Shown here piece after piece: positions 62,801 to 64,000 of a DNA stretch of 64,000 nt. Position numbers and translations under genes: made by a program. The stretch comes from Allacma fusca. Lineage: Eukaryota; Arthropoda; Collembola; Symphypleona; Sminthuridae. Numbering within the stretch: position 1 is the first letter of the stretch; the number at the start of each line of letters is the position of its first letter. The notes below the pieces were generated by a model. That model did not search any database and was not told the origin of the DNA. It saw only the letters and a program-made list of their open reading frames with translations. The stretch covers positions 6,593,661 to 6,657,660 of the forward strand of contig OX359250.1 in assembly GCA_947179485.1 (NCBI GenBank), given 5' to 3'.

Positions 62801-64000
62801 TGAGCTTTAAATGAAACTGTGCATTAAACTTTAAATGTAACTTGGAATTATGCTTGGAATTATGCTTGGATTTATGCTTGGTTTTGTACCTGGAATTATA
62901 CTTGGAATTTTACTTGGAATTATACTTGGAATTATACTTGGAATTATACGTGGAATTATACTTGGATTTAAACTTTCAATTTTACCTGAAAGTATACTTC
63001 AAATTATACTTTGAATTATACTTATAATTATGCTTGGAATTAAACTTGCAATTAAACTTGGAATTATACTTGGAATTATACTTGAAATTTTACTCGGAAT
63101 TATTCGTGGAATTATACTTGGACTTAAACTTTCAATTATAACTCAAAGTATACTTCAAATTATACTTTGAATTATACTTGGAATTAAGCTTGGAATTATA
63201 CATGGAATTATGCTTTGAATGAAACTTGGAATGAAACTTGGAATTATGCTTGGATTTTGCTTGGTATTGTACCTGGAATTATACTTGGAATTATACTGGG
63301 AATTATGCTTGGAATTATACGTGGAATTATACTTGGATTCAAACTTTCAAATTTACCTGAAAGTATACTTCAAATTATACTTGGAATTATACTTGGAATT
63401 ATACTTGGAATTATACTTGGAATTATACTTGGATTTAAACTTTCAATTTTACCTGAAAGTATACTTCAAATTATACTTTGAATTATACTGATAATTATGC
63501 TTGGAATTAAACTTGGAATTATGCTTGGATTTTGCTTGGTATTGTACCTGGAATTATACTTGGAATTAAATTTGGAACTAAACTTGGAACTTAACTTGGA
63601 ATTTTACCAGGAATTGAGCTTTAAATGAAACTGTGCATTAAACTTTAAATGTAACTTGGAATTATACTTGGAATTTTAATTGGACTTAAACTTCCAATTT
63701 TACCTGAAGTATACTTCAAATTATACTTTAAATTAAACAAAGAATTGGGCTTGGAATTATACATGGAATTATGCTTTGAATGAAACTTTTAATTAAACCT
63801 GGAATAATGCTTGGATTTTGCTTGGTATTGTACCTGGAATTATTTTTGGAATTATACTTGAAATTTTACTTGGAATTATACGTGGAATTATACTTGGACT
63901 TAAACTTTCAATTATAACTCTAAGTATACTTCAAATTATACTTTGAATTATACTTGGAATTATACTTGAAATTTTACTTGGAATTATACGTGGAACTTTA
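59813..64000 (+). repeat. Array C higher-order repeat, 1.6-1.8-kb period, three copies
   Basis: The block beginning at 59,813 recurs at 61,617 (1,804 bp) and 63,219 (1,602 bp); the last copy is cut by the window end. Shared rare segments include AATTATACTGGGAATTATGC, TTGGATTCAAACTTTCAAA, AAACAAAGAATTGGG and TTATTTTTGG. The 202-bp length difference reflects a loss around 62,930. Confidence 0.88.

Larger units (their letters stand above)
48822..64000 (+). repeat. Array C, second block
   Basis: 15 kb of the same composite 12-mer satellite, continuing past the window end. The marker segment GAATTGAGCTTTAA appears about fifteen times in array C as a whole, at spacings of roughly 0.6-2 kb, so the composite unit is of variable length. 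Higher-order copies are listed separately. No gene, RNA or further mobile element is seen. Confidence 0.94.

Noticed and set aside
42166-64000. Leu-Glu-Leu-Tyr and Ile-Leu-Gly-Ile repeat frames in array C, which could suggest amphipathic or membrane proteins
   Set aside because: Several frames are open at once, stops recur at the same composite landmarks, and the copies change by satellite exchange without any sign of codon-level constraint.
1-64000. CRISPR array
   Set aside because: There are repeats without unique spacers of fixed length, no cas genes, and the context is eukaryotic.
1-64000. Telomeric repeats, tRNA, rRNA or snRNA genes
   Set aside because: No TTAGG/TTAGGG-type runs and no recognisable RNA gene were seen on either strand.

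Overview
The window is a 64-kb block of eukaryotic satellite DNA, probably from an arthropod and most likely an insect. The organism call rests on three things: AT-rich tandem arrays, insect-type Ty3/Gypsy retroelements with zinc-knuckle gag and protease-RT-RNase H-integrase pol, and the absence of any recognisable cellular gene, rRNA or tRNA. The species cannot be named from the sequence.

Layout. (1) 1-20,982: array A, about 1,750 copies of a 12-bp unit, GAGTYTAACTTG, where Y toggles between T and C. (2) 20,983-42,060: array B, a 12-bp unit TAGTTAAGCTTG with an AAGCTT palindrome in nearly every copy. It is interrupted by two Ty3/Gypsy elements on the minus strand (21,215-26,783 and 32,905-38,486). 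(3) 42,060-42,165: a short decayed seam. (4) 42,166-64,000: array C, a 12-bp unit GAATTAAACTTG / GAATTATACTTG, interrupted once by a solo LTR (48,351-48,816) with a perfect 5-bp target-site duplication.

The three units align without gaps at 9-10 of 12 positions and lie in the same orientation, so the arrays look like diverged descendants of one 12-mer. Each array is built from longer higher-order repeats that were themselves duplicated at several scales: 0.5-4.7 kb in A, 1.87 kb and about 9.1 kb in B, 1.1-5.9 kb in C. The second Gypsy copy is not a separate insertion. It was carried along when the first copy and its flanking satellite were duplicated, because both copies share the same target-site duplication, the same flanking satellite and the same differences between left and right LTR. 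Copy 2 looks whole in gag and pol; copy 1 has about one break in pol.

The only protein-coding capacity I can support is gag and pol of these elements. The many long open frames inside the arrays are arithmetic by-products of a 12-bp (4-codon) period and should not be annotated as genes. The most noteworthy signals are the rigid 12-bp register, in which rare 11-bp units look like single events copied many times; the fixed order of variant units; the common origin of the three arrays; and a heat-shock-element-like cluster plus a 21-bp-arm hairpin in the Gypsy LTR.
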